A DNA stretch of 35,414 nucleotides from Thermoanaerobaculales bacterium (lineage in GTDB: Bacteria > Acidobacteriota > Thermoanaerobaculia > Thermoanaerobaculales > Sulfomarinibacteraceae): positions 1-35,414 of the forward strand of contig JARFRM010000100.1 of the NCBI GenBank assembly GCA_029287235.1, given 5' to 3'. The notes under the pieces were generated by a model. It saw nothing but the letters and a program-made list of their open reading frames with translations, ran no database searches and was not told the origin of the DNA. A program made the position numbers and the translations under genes. Numbering within the stretch: position 1 is the stretch's first letter; each line of letters opens with the position of its first letter. Positions 15,117 to 23,684 of the stretch are shown here, in pieces.

Positions 15117-16751
15117 ATGTCGTCTTGGCTGAAAGCGGTGCTGGTCGTCGGCTGTGTCGGGACTTTTCTGTTGTTCGCGCCGGCGGGGGAGGAGGCGACC
15201 CGGAGTTGGTGGTCGTTGTTGCCGCCGCTGGTGGCCATTTCATTGGCTCTGGCCTTCCGCGATGTCGTGCTTTCGCTCTTTGTCGGGGTCTGGCTCGGCG
15301 CGACCCTTCTCGCCGATGGCAACGCCGCGGCGGGTTTCCTGAGGGTCATCGACACCTATGCACGCGACGCGCTCACCGATCCCGACAAGATGAGCATCAT
15401 TCTCTTCTCCATCCTCCTCGGCGGGATGGTCGGGGTCATGAGCCGAAGTGGTGGAACCCACGGCGTGGTCAAGGCGCTCGAGCCCTTCGCGACGACGCCG
15501 CGTCGGGCGCAGGTGGTGACCTGGATGATGGGGGTGGCGATTTTCTTTGACGACTATTCGAACACCCTGATCGTCGGCAACACCATGCGGCCGGTGACCG
15601 ATCGCCACCACGTCAGTCGAGAAAAGCTCGCCTACCTGGTCGACTCAACCGCTGCGCCGGTGGCATGTGTCGCGCTGGTCTCGACCTGGATCGGCTATCA
15701 GGTCTCACTGGTGGGCGACGCCCTCGAGAAAACAGGGTCGGATCTCAACCCGTTTGGTGTCTTTCTGGCGTCGATCCCGTTCGCCTTCTATCCGATCTTC
15801 GGTCTGGTGATCACCTTCGCGGTGGCGGTCTCGGGCCGCGACTGGGGTCCAATGCTCGTCGCCGAGCGTCGGGCCCGGGCCGGTGAGCTGGTGTCGGCGA
15901 CGTCGCAGCCGCTGGCCGACTACGAAAGCACCGGGTTGGCTCCGGATGACGACACGCCCCGGCGCTGGTGGAACGCCGCCGTTCCGGTCATCCTGGTTGT
16001 CGGGACGACCTTTGTCGGCCTCTATGTGACCGGTCGAAAAAGCCTGGCTGCGGACGGTGCCACGAGCTTCTCCCTGAGCCGGATCATTGGTGCCTCCGAT
16101 CCGTTCACCGTGTTGTTGTGGGCGAGCCTCATAGGTCTGACCGCGGCCATCGTGCTTGCGGTCGGCCAGCGTGCCCTCACCATGAGAGATTCCCTGGAGG
16201 CGATGGTCAACGGATTCAAGAGCATGCTCATGGCCTTTGTGGTGCTCACCCTGGCGTGGTCCCTCGGTCAGGTCTGCTCGGATCTCGCGACGGCAGCCTT
16301 TCTCAAGGGGGCGGTGGGACCGCACGTGCCGGTGGGTCTGCTGCCGGCGTCGATCTTCCTGGTTGCCGCGGCCGTCTCCTTCGCCACCGGGACCTCGTGG
16401 GGCACCATGGCCATCCTGACCCCGCTGGCGGTGCCGTTGGTGCTCGACGCCTCGGGTGGCGACACCCTGGTCCTTGCGGCGACGGTCTCGGCCATCCTCG
16501 GGGGCGCGGTCTTCGGCGATCACTGCTCGCCGATCTCAGATACGACGATCCTGTCGTCCATGGCGTCGAGCTGCGATCACGTGGACCACGTGCGGACCCA
16601 GCTGCCCTACGCCCTGCTCGGTGCGGGACTGTCCATCGTCATCGGCTATCTGCCCGAGGCCGTCGCCGGCATCTCACCCTGGTTGCTTCTCGCCGTGGGC
16701 TTTGCCGCCATCGCAGGGTGGTCCAGGTTCATCGCCAAACCGGTGGAGTGA
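15117..16751 (+). CDS. nhaC: Na+/H+ antiporter, NhaC family
   Basis: The 544-residue protein has about 11-12 membrane segments. NhaC-family signatures are present: VAIFFDDYSNTLIVGNTMRP (about 141-160) and GDHCSPISDTTILSSMAS in the C-terminal half. These carry the conserved acidic and polar residues of the ion-translocating region. Members exchange Na+ for H+, sometimes coupled to amino acids. The start ATG at 15117 is at the end of a simple-repeat leader and has no strong ribosome binding site. It may be transcribed separately from infC, which has its own promoter-like sequence 40 bp after this gene. Confidence 0.9.
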   Translation: MSSWLKAVLVVGCVGTFLLFAPAGEEATRSWWSLLPPLVAISLALAFRDVVLSLFVGVWLGATLLADGNAAAGFLRVIDTYARDALTDPDKMSIILFSILLGGMVGVMSRSGGTHGVVKALEPFATTPRRAQVVTWMMGVAIFFDDYSNTLIVGNTMRPVTDRHHVSREKLAYLVDSTAAPVACVALVSTWIGYQVSLVGDALEKTGSDLNPFGVFLASIPFAFYPIFGLVITFAVAVSGRDWGPMLVAERRARAGELVSATSQPLADYESTGLAPDDDTPRRWWNAAVPVILVVGTTFVGLYVTGRKSLAADGATSFSLSRIIGASDPFTVLLWASLIGLTAAIVLAVGQRALTMRDSLEAMVNGFKSMLMAFVVLTLAWSLGQVCSDLATAAFLKGAVGPHVPVGLLPASIFLVAAAVSFATGTSWGTMAILTPLAVPLVLDASGGDTLVLAATVSAILGGAVFGDHCSPISDTTILSSMASSCDHVDHVRTQLPYALLGAGLSIVIGYLPEAVAGISPWLLLAVGFAAIAGWSRFIAKPVE

Positions 16752-16792
16752 CCCGGAAACTGCCCGGCAGAGACTCCCATCGGGTCATCGTT

Positions 16793-16801
16793 TGATATAC
16801 T
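16793..16801 (+). promoter_or_regulatory. Extended -10 promoter for infC
   Basis: TGATATACT contains the extended -10 TGn followed by TATACT (16796-16801), with no good -35 hexamer. It sits 66 bp before the proposed start codon and gives a leader of about 60 nt. Sequence match only. Confidence 0.45.
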
Positions 16802-16853
16802 ACGAGTTCAGTGCGGCCGGGTGTTCGGTCGGCTGCGAAGACAACCGAGAAAC

Positions 16854-16870
16854 AAAGGAGGATGATCATC
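16854..16870 (+). promoter_or_regulatory. infC ribosome binding site and probable AUC start
   Basis: AAAGGAGG (16854-16861) directly abuts an in-frame ATG (16862), leaving no spacing. The codons that follow are ATC (16865) and ATC (16868); the second is six bases from the ribosome binding site, the usual distance. Non-AUG starts (AUU in E. coli, AUC in Myxococcus) are a known feature of infC and allow IF3 to repress its own translation. Confidence 0.65.
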
Positions 16871-17416
16871 CGCAAGTTCGCGTTCCGTGACGACCCAGAA
16901 GCACCCCAGGTGCGTATCAATGAACGAATCCGGCTCTCGCCGGTCCGCCTCATCGGCGCCGATGGTGAACAGATCGGTGTTCTGCCCGTGGATGAGGCTC
17001 TGAAACTAGCCCGCGAACAGGGTCTCGACCTGGTCGAAGTCGCCGCCACTTCGCGCCCTATCGTCTGCAAGATCATGGACTACGGGCGTTTCCGCTTCGA
17101 GCAGGAGAAGAAGGCGCGCGAGGCCAAGAAGCTCCAGCATCAGGTCGATATCAAAGAGGTCAAGTACAGACCCAACATCAACATCCACGATTTCGAAACC
17201 AAGACACGACGGGCGCGAAAGTTCCTCGAGCAGGGCAAGCACGTCAAAGTGACCATCATGTTTCGGATGCGTGAGATGCGTCGTCCCGAGAACGGCTTCG
17301 AACTGCTCCGGCGAGTCGCTGCGGATCTCGAGGATATCGCCAAGCTCGAGAGGATGCCAGACCGGCTCGAAGGTCGCGATCTGACCATGGTGATGCGGCC
17401 TCTGAAGAAACCGTAG
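16868..17416 (+). CDS. infC: Translation initiation factor IF-3
   Basis: IF-3 keeps 30S and 50S subunits apart and checks the start codon-tRNA pair. From the proposed AUC start the protein has 182 residues, close to the family norm. The N-terminal domain has VRINERIRLSPVRLIG and the linker leads to the C-terminal domain with YRPNINIHDFETKTRRARKF and VTIMFRMREM. An ATG at 16862 adds two residues but overlaps the ribosome binding site spacing, so AUC is preferred. rpmI and rplT, normally downstream, are not here. A strong terminator follows, and queG is convergent. Confidence 0.95.
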   Translation: MRKFAFRDDPEAPQVRINERIRLSPVRLIGADGEQIGVLPVDEALKLAREQGLDLVEVAATSRPIVCKIMDYGRFRFEQEKKAREAKKLQHQVDIKEVKYRPNINIHDFETKTRRARKFLEQGKHVKVTIMFRMREMRRPENGFELLRRVAADLEDIAKLERMPDRLEGRDLTMVMRPLKKP

Positions 17417-17441
17417 ATCGAGTCACCTCAACAACGATCCA

Positions 17442-17464
17442 CCCGCGCTCAGCGCGGGTTTTTT
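17442..17464 (+). terminator. Rho-independent terminator of infC
   Basis: CCCGCGC-tca-GCGCGGG followed by TTTTTT, a seven-bp GC stem with a U run. It starts 26 bp after the infC stop and is the clearest intrinsic terminator in the window. Confidence 0.92.
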
Positions 17465-17525
17465 GTTGTCAGGCGCGGCAGCTTCAACGAAGGATTAGTA
17501 AAGGTGCCATAGTAGGGGTGCCAGA

Positions 17526-17566
17526 TGGGATGAGTAGGCCGGTCGGAGGCCGGCCTACTCATCCCA
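17526..17566. repeat. 17-bp perfect inverted repeat spanning the queG stop codon
   Basis: Arms 17526-17542 and 17550-17566 are exact complements with a seven-base loop. The right arm contains the end of queG (codons for the last residues and TAG at 17555-17557), so the left arm is an inverted copy of the gene's 3' end. It has no U tract on either strand, so a standard terminator is not supported, though it could stabilise the 3' end of the queG transcript. Confidence 0.85.
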
Positions 17567-18517
17567 TTTGGCGCCAATAGTTTGTTCCATGTTCGCCCTC
17601 GCCACCGCGAGGCTTCGTCTGAGCTGCGTGAAGGGAATCCGTCCCAGCGGGCTCCCCTGCCGCCAGAGCTTCCACCCCTCCTCGTCGAGGGCCTCGAGAT
17701 CGGCAAGCCGGGGTCGGAATCGGTGTTCGGCGGGAGCGAACTCGGGGTGGAGATCGGCCGGCGCCTTCCCGGTCCACGGACAGACCTCGTTGCAGCGGTC
17801 GCAGCCGGCCACCATGTCACCCATGGCCGGAGCCAGATCGGCGGGGATCTCCTCGCGGTGCTCGATGGTGAGGTAGCCGATGCAGCGCCGGGCGTCGAGG
17901 GTGTAGGGAGCCGGAAATGCGTCCGTAGGACAGGCATCGAGACACGCCGTGCACCGGCCGCAGTGATCGGGAACAGGTTGATCCGGTGGGATTTCGAGAT
18001 CGGTGAGGAGGGCACCGAGAAAGAGCTCGGATCCGAAACGACGGTTGAGGAGCATCGTGTTTTTGCCGATCCAACCGAGACCGGCACGGGCGGCCCACTC
18101 GCGTTCTAGAAGGGGTGCGGTATCGACGACGGCCCGCCAACCGCAGCCCGGGTTCGTCTCTTCGAGGCGACGGCCGATGCGGATGAGTTTCTTCTTGATG
18201 ATCCGGTGGTAGTCGCGTCCCCACGCATAGCGGGAAATCCACACGCGACCTTCACCTCCCACTGGGTCATCGGAGGCCACCGCCGAGCTGTGATAGCTCA
18301 TGGCGACCATCAGCACCGATCGGCATCCCTCGAGCAGGTGGCGTGGGTCCGAGCGCTGGAGGGCGGTGTCGGCCATATAGGCCATCCCTCCGTGCATTCC
18401 TGCGGCCAGCCATGCCCCGAGATGGGCTGTAGATGAGGACGGACCCGCGGCGGCGACCCCTGCGACGTCGAAGCCCTCGGCGAGAGCCCAGGTTGTTAAT
18501 CCGGTGGCTTTTTCCAC
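17555..18517 (-). CDS. queG: Epoxyqueuosine reductase QueG
   Basis: QueG uses cobalamin and two [4Fe-4S] clusters to reduce epoxyqueuosine to queuosine in tRNA. The 320-residue protein has the catalytic aspartate region VDTAPLLERE, AGLGWIGKNT, and two cluster motifs: CGRCTACLDACP (about 187-198) and CDRCNEVCPW (about 239-248). The last cysteine of each set feeds the other cluster, as in ferredoxins. The GTG start at 18517 lies inside the end of the upstream gene (22-bp overlap), so it is probably translated by coupling. A 17-bp inverted repeat covers its stop codon. No other queuosine genes are in the window. Confidence 0.95.
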   Translation of the reverse strand: MEKATGLTTWALAEGFDVAGVAAAGPSSSTAHLGAWLAAGMHGGMAYMADTALQRSDPRHLLEGCRSVLMVAMSYHSSAVASDDPVGGEGRVWISRYAWGRDYHRIIKKKLIRIGRRLEETNPGCGWRAVVDTAPLLEREWAARAGLGWIGKNTMLLNRRFGSELFLGALLTDLEIPPDQPVPDHCGRCTACLDACPTDAFPAPYTLDARRCIGYLTIEHREEIPADLAPAMGDMVAGCDRCNEVCPWTGKAPADLHPEFAPAEHRFRPRLADLEALDEEGWKLWRQGSPLGRIPFTQLRRSLAVARANMEQTIGAKWDE

Positions 18518-19602
18518 ACGGGCTCCTCCAGACCGCTCGATTTGTCGTCCTTGACCTTGGGGACAAATGTCCCGAACTCTGCCGGAACCTCACCATCGGA
18601 CCAGTCGGCGATCATGGGGCCTTCGCGCGTCGGGTCGCACCAGCGAAGATCGCGCGGCGTGTCGGGGAGCGCTCCTGTGCCCGTGATGACTCGGCCTTCG
18701 ATATCGACAACGGCAACCGAACCGCCATCCAGGGCGATCGCGACGTACTTTCCGCCGGGCGAGGCTGCCAATCGAACCGGAGCCGCGCTCAGGGGAATCG
18801 AGTGCGTCTTTTTGAGCTGCATACCCTTTTTCCCGGTCTTGAAATGGGCGAGATCGAGGATGCCGGCGCCGTCGCCGGTGTCGACGGCGGTCGCCATGGT
18901 CTTGCCGTCGAGGGTGAAGGCGACATCGATGGGCTGGCCCGGGGTGGGACGTGCGGCCATGGGCGCCAGGGTCGCCGGTTCCACAAGGTGGACCTGGTTG
19001 TTCTCGGCGTCGGCCAGGGCGAGGAGACCGAGCTGGGGCGAGAGCGAGATGTGGCGGATGTCGCCGGGCAGGAGTCGCCGGTAGACCACCTGGCTGGTGA
19101 TGAGGTTCACGGTGCTCATGTGCGTACCGGTGCTTCCGTCCGGCAGTCGTTCGAGGATCAGCATCGCGGCCCCATCCGGGGCCATGATGACCTGCCACGG
19201 GTGGACGATCTTCGCCGAGATCCTCTTGATCACGGCGCGGTCGGGGTAGCTCAGCGTCACGACGTCGTCGGCAATGGCGGTGTAACGGTCGGGGTTGGCG
19301 CTGAAATGCGGCATGGTGAGGCCGTCGAGGCGGTCGACGATCGCCAGCGATAGCAGGCTGATCACCGAAGTCTGCGAATTGATGACATCCGGGGCGAAGA
19401 GAACTCCGCCGGGAGCGGGAAAGAGCCAGCCGACCGGGCCTGTTTCAAGCGTGATCGTGCGACCGCTGGTGGGTTCCACCAGTATCACCGAGTTGCCCAC
19501 CGACGCTGCGAGGACCCCTGTCGGGGGTTTGGCCTTCGCCGAGCAGAGTGCTGTGATTGCCAGGACGACAAACGAGATGGCCGCGGTTCTGAGTATCTGC
19601 AT
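18496..19602 (-). CDS. Secreted beta-propeller-like protein
   Basis: The 368-residue protein has a signal peptide (MQILRTAAISFVVLAITALCSA) and then a series of four-stranded repeats typical of YVTN/WD-type beta-propellers: units with patterns such as AFTLDGKTMATAVDTG, LAASPGGKYVAIALDG and SLSPQLGLLALADAENN. No catalytic motif is visible. The ATG at 19600-19602 is preferred because it gives a clean signal peptide; a GTG nine bases upstream (19609-19611) is possible. The 3' end overlaps the queG start by 22 bp. The role is unknown; the overlap does not itself imply a link to queuosine. Confidence 0.8.
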   Translation of the reverse strand: MQILRTAAISFVVLAITALCSAKAKPPTGVLAASVGNSVILVEPTSGRTITLETGPVGWLFPAPGGVLFAPDVINSQTSVISLLSLAIVDRLDGLTMPHFSANPDRYTAIADDVVTLSYPDRAVIKRISAKIVHPWQVIMAPDGAAMLILERLPDGSTGTHMSTVNLITSQVVYRRLLPGDIRHISLSPQLGLLALADAENNQVHLVEPATLAPMAARPTPGQPIDVAFTLDGKTMATAVDTGDGAGILDLAHFKTGKKGMQLKKTHSIPLSAAPVRLAASPGGKYVAIALDGGSVAVVDIEGRVITGTGALPDTPRDLRWCDPTREGPMIADWSDGEVPAEFGTFVPKVKDDKSSGLEEPVWKKPPD

Positions 19603-20200
19603 GCACTCCACTCTAGCCGAGCAAGGCGAACGAAGTCATGGTCTGTGGTGAACAGATACCTGCCACATTACGTGTTCTGTGGAGGGTCTGCGAACCTGGC
19701 CTTGAACGGATTTGCCGCTCCAAATCATTGTTTGGAAAGTATTTCAAGCGTTTTGGCCAAACAATGTATTGGGGGGCACTCTCGGCCAACCGCGGCAATC
19801 GGGGCCTCGTCGGTGTTGCGCCGCCGACGGGAGTGGCGGCTGGCGTACATGATTCTCTCAACCCCGGCCTTCTGGGTCGCCTCTGGCTCCCCAGCGTCGC
19901 ACAATCAGCGCGGTCACTCGTGGGTGACGGGGAGGGCTGCGACCGCGCTGATTGCGCGCCGGCGGCCTGCTTCGTAGCCGGGAAAGATGACTTCGAGGCG
20001 CTCTCCGTGGGAGCCCGGTCGGCATTTGTGAGCAGCGCGCTACAATGCCGGGAGGTCGATGGGACACAAATGCGGACCCGGCACCCCGCCGCACGGCCTT
20101 TGCCTGTAGAGGCGCGATACTGATCGATACCGCTGCCGCTACCGCTGCCGCTGCAGACTCGTGGGACGCCATTGGCGTTCCAGAAGGCGGAGAACGCGAG
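19603..20200. other. 598-bp gap with three inverted repeats, no supported gene
   Basis: Open frames here lack ribosome binding sites and family-like sequence. Three inverted repeats are visible: CATTGTTTGG/CCAAACAATG (19726-19735 with 19757-19766); a 13-bp pair, 19903-19915 with 19941-19953, enclosing a smaller GTCAC/GTGAC hairpin; and a 17-bp pair with two mismatches, 20014-20030 with 20065-20081. The last encloses TACAAT at 20041-20046. The gap ends in four CCGCTR hexamers (20130-20153). The region is 5' of the propeller gene and 3' of the helicase gene. It could hold regulatory RNA or a decayed element. Confidence 0.6.
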
Positions 20201-21592
20201 CTACCCTTCCGAGTTCGCCGGCGGTTTGCGTGGCCGGCGACGTCTCCGCCGCCTTTTCTTCTTCGGTCGGTCGCCATCGCCGGAGGCCTGGGCGGTCTTC
20301 TCGGGAGGTTTTTCGGCGGGCGCTGGGCGCCGGTCGGCGGGTCTCCTCGACGGAGGTCGCCGGCTGTCTCGCTGAGGCCTCGGCCTCGGTTTGTGTTTGA
20401 ACGGGATGACCTCGGCGAAGAGCTCTTCGGGCGCGAAACAGACGGGAATCTCATAGCCGACGTACTTGTGAACCGCGTCGAGGGAGTAGACATAGTCGTC
20501 GCAGGCGAGGGTGAAGGCCTTGCCCTCGGCGCCGACACGCGCGGTCCGACCGATGCGGTGGACATAGTCCTCGGCGTCCTGCGGCAGGTCGAAGTTGATG
20601 ACGTGAGTGACGCCGTCGATGTGGAGGCCGCGGCTCGCCACGTCGGTGGCGACGAGGATGGGCAGCTGACCGTCGCGGAAATCGTCAAGCACTTTCAGTC
20701 TCTTGGTCTGCATGACATCGCCGGTCAGACCCCGTGCGACGTAGCCGTGTCGGCGAAGGTCCTCGACCAGACGCCGCGCGGCGTGTTTGGTGTTGAGGAA
20801 GATCATGATCCGCTCACCGCCCTCGCGTTTGAGCAGACCGAGAAGAAGCGACAACTTCTCGTGGGAGGCGACGTGGTAGAGCTCCTGGTGAACCGTTTCC
20901 GGCGTGAGCTGCTCGCGATTGATGACGATCTCGGCGGGGTTGGTCATCTCCCGCCAGCCGAGCTGCATGACCCGCCGCGAAAGGGTGGCGGTGAACATCA
21001 GCGACTGGCGCTTGTCGGTGTAGGGCAGGCGGTGGAGCAACCACCGGAGGTCTTCGGCGAAGCCCATGTCGAATAGCCGGTCGCACTCGTCAACCACGAC
21101 CATCTCCGTGTCGCGCAGGCTATAGGCCCCCTTGCGGTGATAGTCGATGAGACGTCCGGGCGTGCCGATGAGCAGATCGACGCCGGACGCGAACCTGTTC
21201 TGCTGTTTCTTGTAGTCGATCCCGCCGAAAACCACATGCACGCTGAAGGAAATGTGGGCCGCTAGCTTCTCGGCATCAGACGCAATCTGAACGGCAAGCT
21301 CGCGGGTCGGGGCGATGATCAGGCCGCGAGGGTTCTGAATCTCCGATTGCCGCTCCTGCCGCATCATTCTGGCAAAAAGGGTGAGCAGATAGGCCGCGGT
21401 CTTGCCCGAACCGGTCTGTGCCTGGGCCACGATGTCGCGCCCCTGAAGCGACAGCGGCAGCACCTCCGCCTGAACCCGGGTCAGTCTCTCGAAGCCGAGA
21501 TCTTCGACCGCCGCGAGAAGCTCATCGGGCAGGTCGACATCGTTGAAAGTGAGATCGGAGAAGAGCGGATCGGTTTCGGTGGGGTCAGTCAT
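20201..21592 (-). CDS. RhlB-like ATP-dependent RNA helicase (DECD box)
   Basis: The protein has 463 residues. All core SF2 helicase motifs are visible: QAQTGSGKT (57-65), PTRELAVQI, TPGRLI, DECD (168-171), TAT, ATDVASRGL and HRIGRTAR. The C-terminal 70 residues are a basic, disordered tail rich in Arg, Lys and Pro (RRRRRRRPRKPP), probably for RNA binding. Domain order and the tail resemble bacterial RhlB/RhlE proteins. Motif II is DECD rather than DEAD. The ATG at 21592 starts the natural N-terminus; a GTG 18 bases upstream is an alternative. It is divergent from the TPR gene. Confidence 0.92.
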   Translation of the reverse strand: MTDPTETDPLFSDLTFNDVDLPDELLAAVEDLGFERLTRVQAEVLPLSLQGRDIVAQAQTGSGKTAAYLLTLFARMMRQERQSEIQNPRGLIIAPTRELAVQIASDAEKLAAHISFSVHVVFGGIDYKKQQNRFASGVDLLIGTPGRLIDYHRKGAYSLRDTEMVVVDECDRLFDMGFAEDLRWLLHRLPYTDKRQSLMFTATLSRRVMQLGWREMTNPAEIVINREQLTPETVHQELYHVASHEKLSLLLGLLKREGGERIMIFLNTKHAARRLVEDLRRHGYVARGLTGDVMQTKRLKVLDDFRDGQLPILVATDVASRGLHIDGVTHVINFDLPQDAEDYVHRIGRTARVGAEGKAFTLACDDYVYSLDAVHKYVGYEIPVCFAPEELFAEVIPFKHKPRPRPQRDSRRPPSRRPADRRPAPAEKPPEKTAQASGDGDRPKKKRRRRRRRPRKPPANSEG

Positions 21593-21752
21593 GGGGCGTA
21601 AGTGTAGCACTCAACTTCAGTCGTGCCGGAATCTCGAAGGCTCCGGCTTGACTGAATCTGAAGCTTGTTCAGGCGGGCATCCCAGGTACACTCGTGACGC
21701 TGCCGGGAAGAACTGGGAGGCAAAATCACTTGAATATGGCGTATGGGAGAGC

Positions 21753-23684
21753 ATGAGTAGGATGAACCGGTATTTCATGAGAGCAGCGACAATCACAATC
21801 ACGACGTTGGCGTTCGTGGTCGGGGCGTTGTCCGCTCAGCAGCCGACGGTTGACCAGCAGGGGAGTGGTTTTCCCCCCGGTCTGAACGCGTTTCTCGAGG
21901 CCCGACTGCTGCAGAGCGAGGAACGGTTCCGTGAGGCGCTCGCCGCGTACGACCGGGCGCTGGCGGAAGACCCCTCGGTCGTCGAGGTTCGAATCGGTTT
22001 TGCCGATCTCCTTTTGCGGGTCGGAATCGCCGATCGGGCGGTCTCTCTCCTCGATGGAGTCGACGGTCTCGATTGGCACGGTCGCCGAGTCCTCGCCCTC
22101 GCCCTCGCCCAGTATTCGGCTCAGGAACCCGAGCGGATGGCGGATGCGCGGGACGCCCTGGAGGACGTGCTCGACGAACGCGATGATGATCCGAATCTGC
22201 TGCTCGCCCTCGGCCAACTCCTACACAGGATGAACCTCATCGCGGAAGCGGAAGAGGTCATCGCCGAGTTGCGGAAGAACCGCCCCGGCTCTCCGCAGCT
22301 CGTTTCCTACCACGCGACGCTGCTGCTCCAACTCGATCGCAAGGAGGAAGCTGCAGAGCTCTTTTCGGTGTGTGCGGCAAGCGAGGTCATGGCGGAACAT
22401 TGCCGCAGCAGCGCGGTGGATCTCCTGATCGAGCTCGACATGCCGGGGAAGGCCGCCGATCTCATGCTGGCTTCGCTCGACGACGATGATCTCGACCAGC
22501 TCATGCGCACCGCCTATTTGCTGTGGGATGCCAATCGGCCGGCGCAGGCCCTCCAGGTCGTCAATCGAGTCCTTCGCCAGGTGCCCGACTCGGAGCGGGG
22601 ACGCACCCTTCGGGCTCATCTCCTGTCGGCGACCGGCAGATATGGGGAAGCCGCCGGGGAATTTCGCTCGCTGCTCAAGAAGAATCCGACTGAGATTGAC
22701 TTCAAGCTGTCCCTGGCCTGGGCATTGTCGAGGATGGGCGATCTCGAAGAAGCTCGGCGCTGGATCGATCGCGCGTGGGAGCCGATCGCCGCCGATGCCG
22801 GATCGACCAGCGCGGTCAGGTGTGCGGTGACCGGCGCACGGATCGAGCTCGTGGCCGGCAACCCCCTCGTCGCTCGGGAGTGGCTGGCGAGGGTTGCCGA
22901 TCCCGAAATGGCGGGTGAAGAGTATGTGCGCCTGCTCGGCGAGTCCTTTCGGCAGGAGGAGGATTGGCGCCCCGGCGTCAGCGCCATGATGCGGCTGCAA
23001 CCGCGGCTCGAGGGCGACGCCCGGCTGGCTGCCCAGGCCATCGAAGCAGAGTTCAGGGTCCGTTCCTCCGATCCACGGGCATGGCAGCGGCTGCGCCCTC
23101 TCCTCGACAGTGACGACCCGAGTTCGGTCGTGATCGGGCTCCAGGTCCTGCAGAGCGCGGAACGGTGGTCGGACGCCGAACGGGAGGCCGCGACCGCCCG
23201 CAATCGCTTCCCCGGCAATCGGGAGATTCTCTTCACCCAGGCCGCCTCCCTCGAACGCCTCGATCGGTTCGACGAGGCGGAAGATGTTTTCCTCGAGCTT
23301 CTCGACGCCGACCCTGACGACGCCAACGCCGCCAACTACCTCGGCTATCTTTGGGCGGACCGTAATGTCCGGCTCGAAGAGGCCCTCGATCTGATCAGTG
23401 GTGCGGTGGAGATGGATCCCGAGAATCCGGCGTATCTGGATTCTCTCGGGTGGGTCCACTTCCGGCTCGGCGCCTTGGAGGAGGCCGAGTACTGGCTCCG
23501 GCGAGCCATCGAGTTCAACTCCGGCGACGGAACCCTGCTCGCCCACCTCGGGGAGGTCTTGATGGCGAATGGCGAGATCGAAGAAGCCGACCGCTATCTT
23601 CACCTCGCCCTGAACCTCGGTTGCGAGGACCCGGACCATGTTCGATCGTTGCTCGACAGTCTCGGTGATGGCTCGTCCGAATAG
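21753..23684 (+). CDS. Secreted TPR-repeat protein
   Basis: The 643-residue protein has a signal peptide (MSRMNRYFMRAATITITTLAFVVGALSA) followed by about 12-14 tetratricopeptide repeats over its whole length, with helix pairs such as ALAAYDRALAEDPS and AEDVFLELLDADPDDANAA. The C-terminal repeats (NYLGYLWADRNVRLEEALDL, then LDSLGWVHFRLGALEEAEYWL) are the type found in the TPR protein that precedes lolB-ispE in many Gram-negative genomes. TPRs bind proteins, so it may help lipoprotein or envelope assembly, but no partner is shown. The ATG at 21753 follows GGGAGA. The 3' end overlaps the next gene by 17 bp. Confidence 0.87.
   Translation: MSRMNRYFMRAATITITTLAFVVGALSAQQPTVDQQGSGFPPGLNAFLEARLLQSEERFREALAAYDRALAEDPSVVEVRIGFADLLLRVGIADRAVSLLDGVDGLDWHGRRVLALALAQYSAQEPERMADARDALEDVLDERDDDPNLLLALGQLLHRMNLIAEAEEVIAELRKNRPGSPQLVSYHATLLLQLDRKEEAAELFSVCAASEVMAEHCRSSAVDLLIELDMPGKAADLMLASLDDDDLDQLMRTAYLLWDANRPAQALQVVNRVLRQVPDSERGRTLRAHLLSATGRYGEAAGEFRSLLKKNPTEIDFKLSLAWALSRMGDLEEARRWIDRAWEPIAADAGSTSAVRCAVTGARIELVAGNPLVAREWLARVADPEMAGEEYVRLLGESFRQEEDWRPGVSAMMRLQPRLEGDARLAAQAIEAEFRVRSSDPRAWQRLRPLLDSDDPSSVVIGLQVLQSAERWSDAEREAATARNRFPGNREILFTQAASLERLDRFDEAEDVFLELLDADPDDANAANYLGYLWADRNVRLEEALDLISGAVEMDPENPAYLDSLGWVHFRLGALEEAEYWLRRAIEFNSGDGTLLAHLGEVLMANGEIEEADRYLHLALNLGCEDPDHVRSLLDSLGDGSSE

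Noticed and set aside
14216-15550. 444-codon plus-strand frame over recO and the nhaC start
   Set aside because: Antisense to recO and shifted in frame from nhaC; passes through the tandem repeats and has no recognisable domain.
19638-20123. 161-codon plus-strand frame in the gap
   Set aside because: No ribosome binding site, mixed composition, no family likeness, and it crosses the inverted repeats.
22221-23639. 472-codon minus-strand frame over the TPR gene
   Set aside because: Antisense to a protein with clear TPR periodicity and signal peptide.
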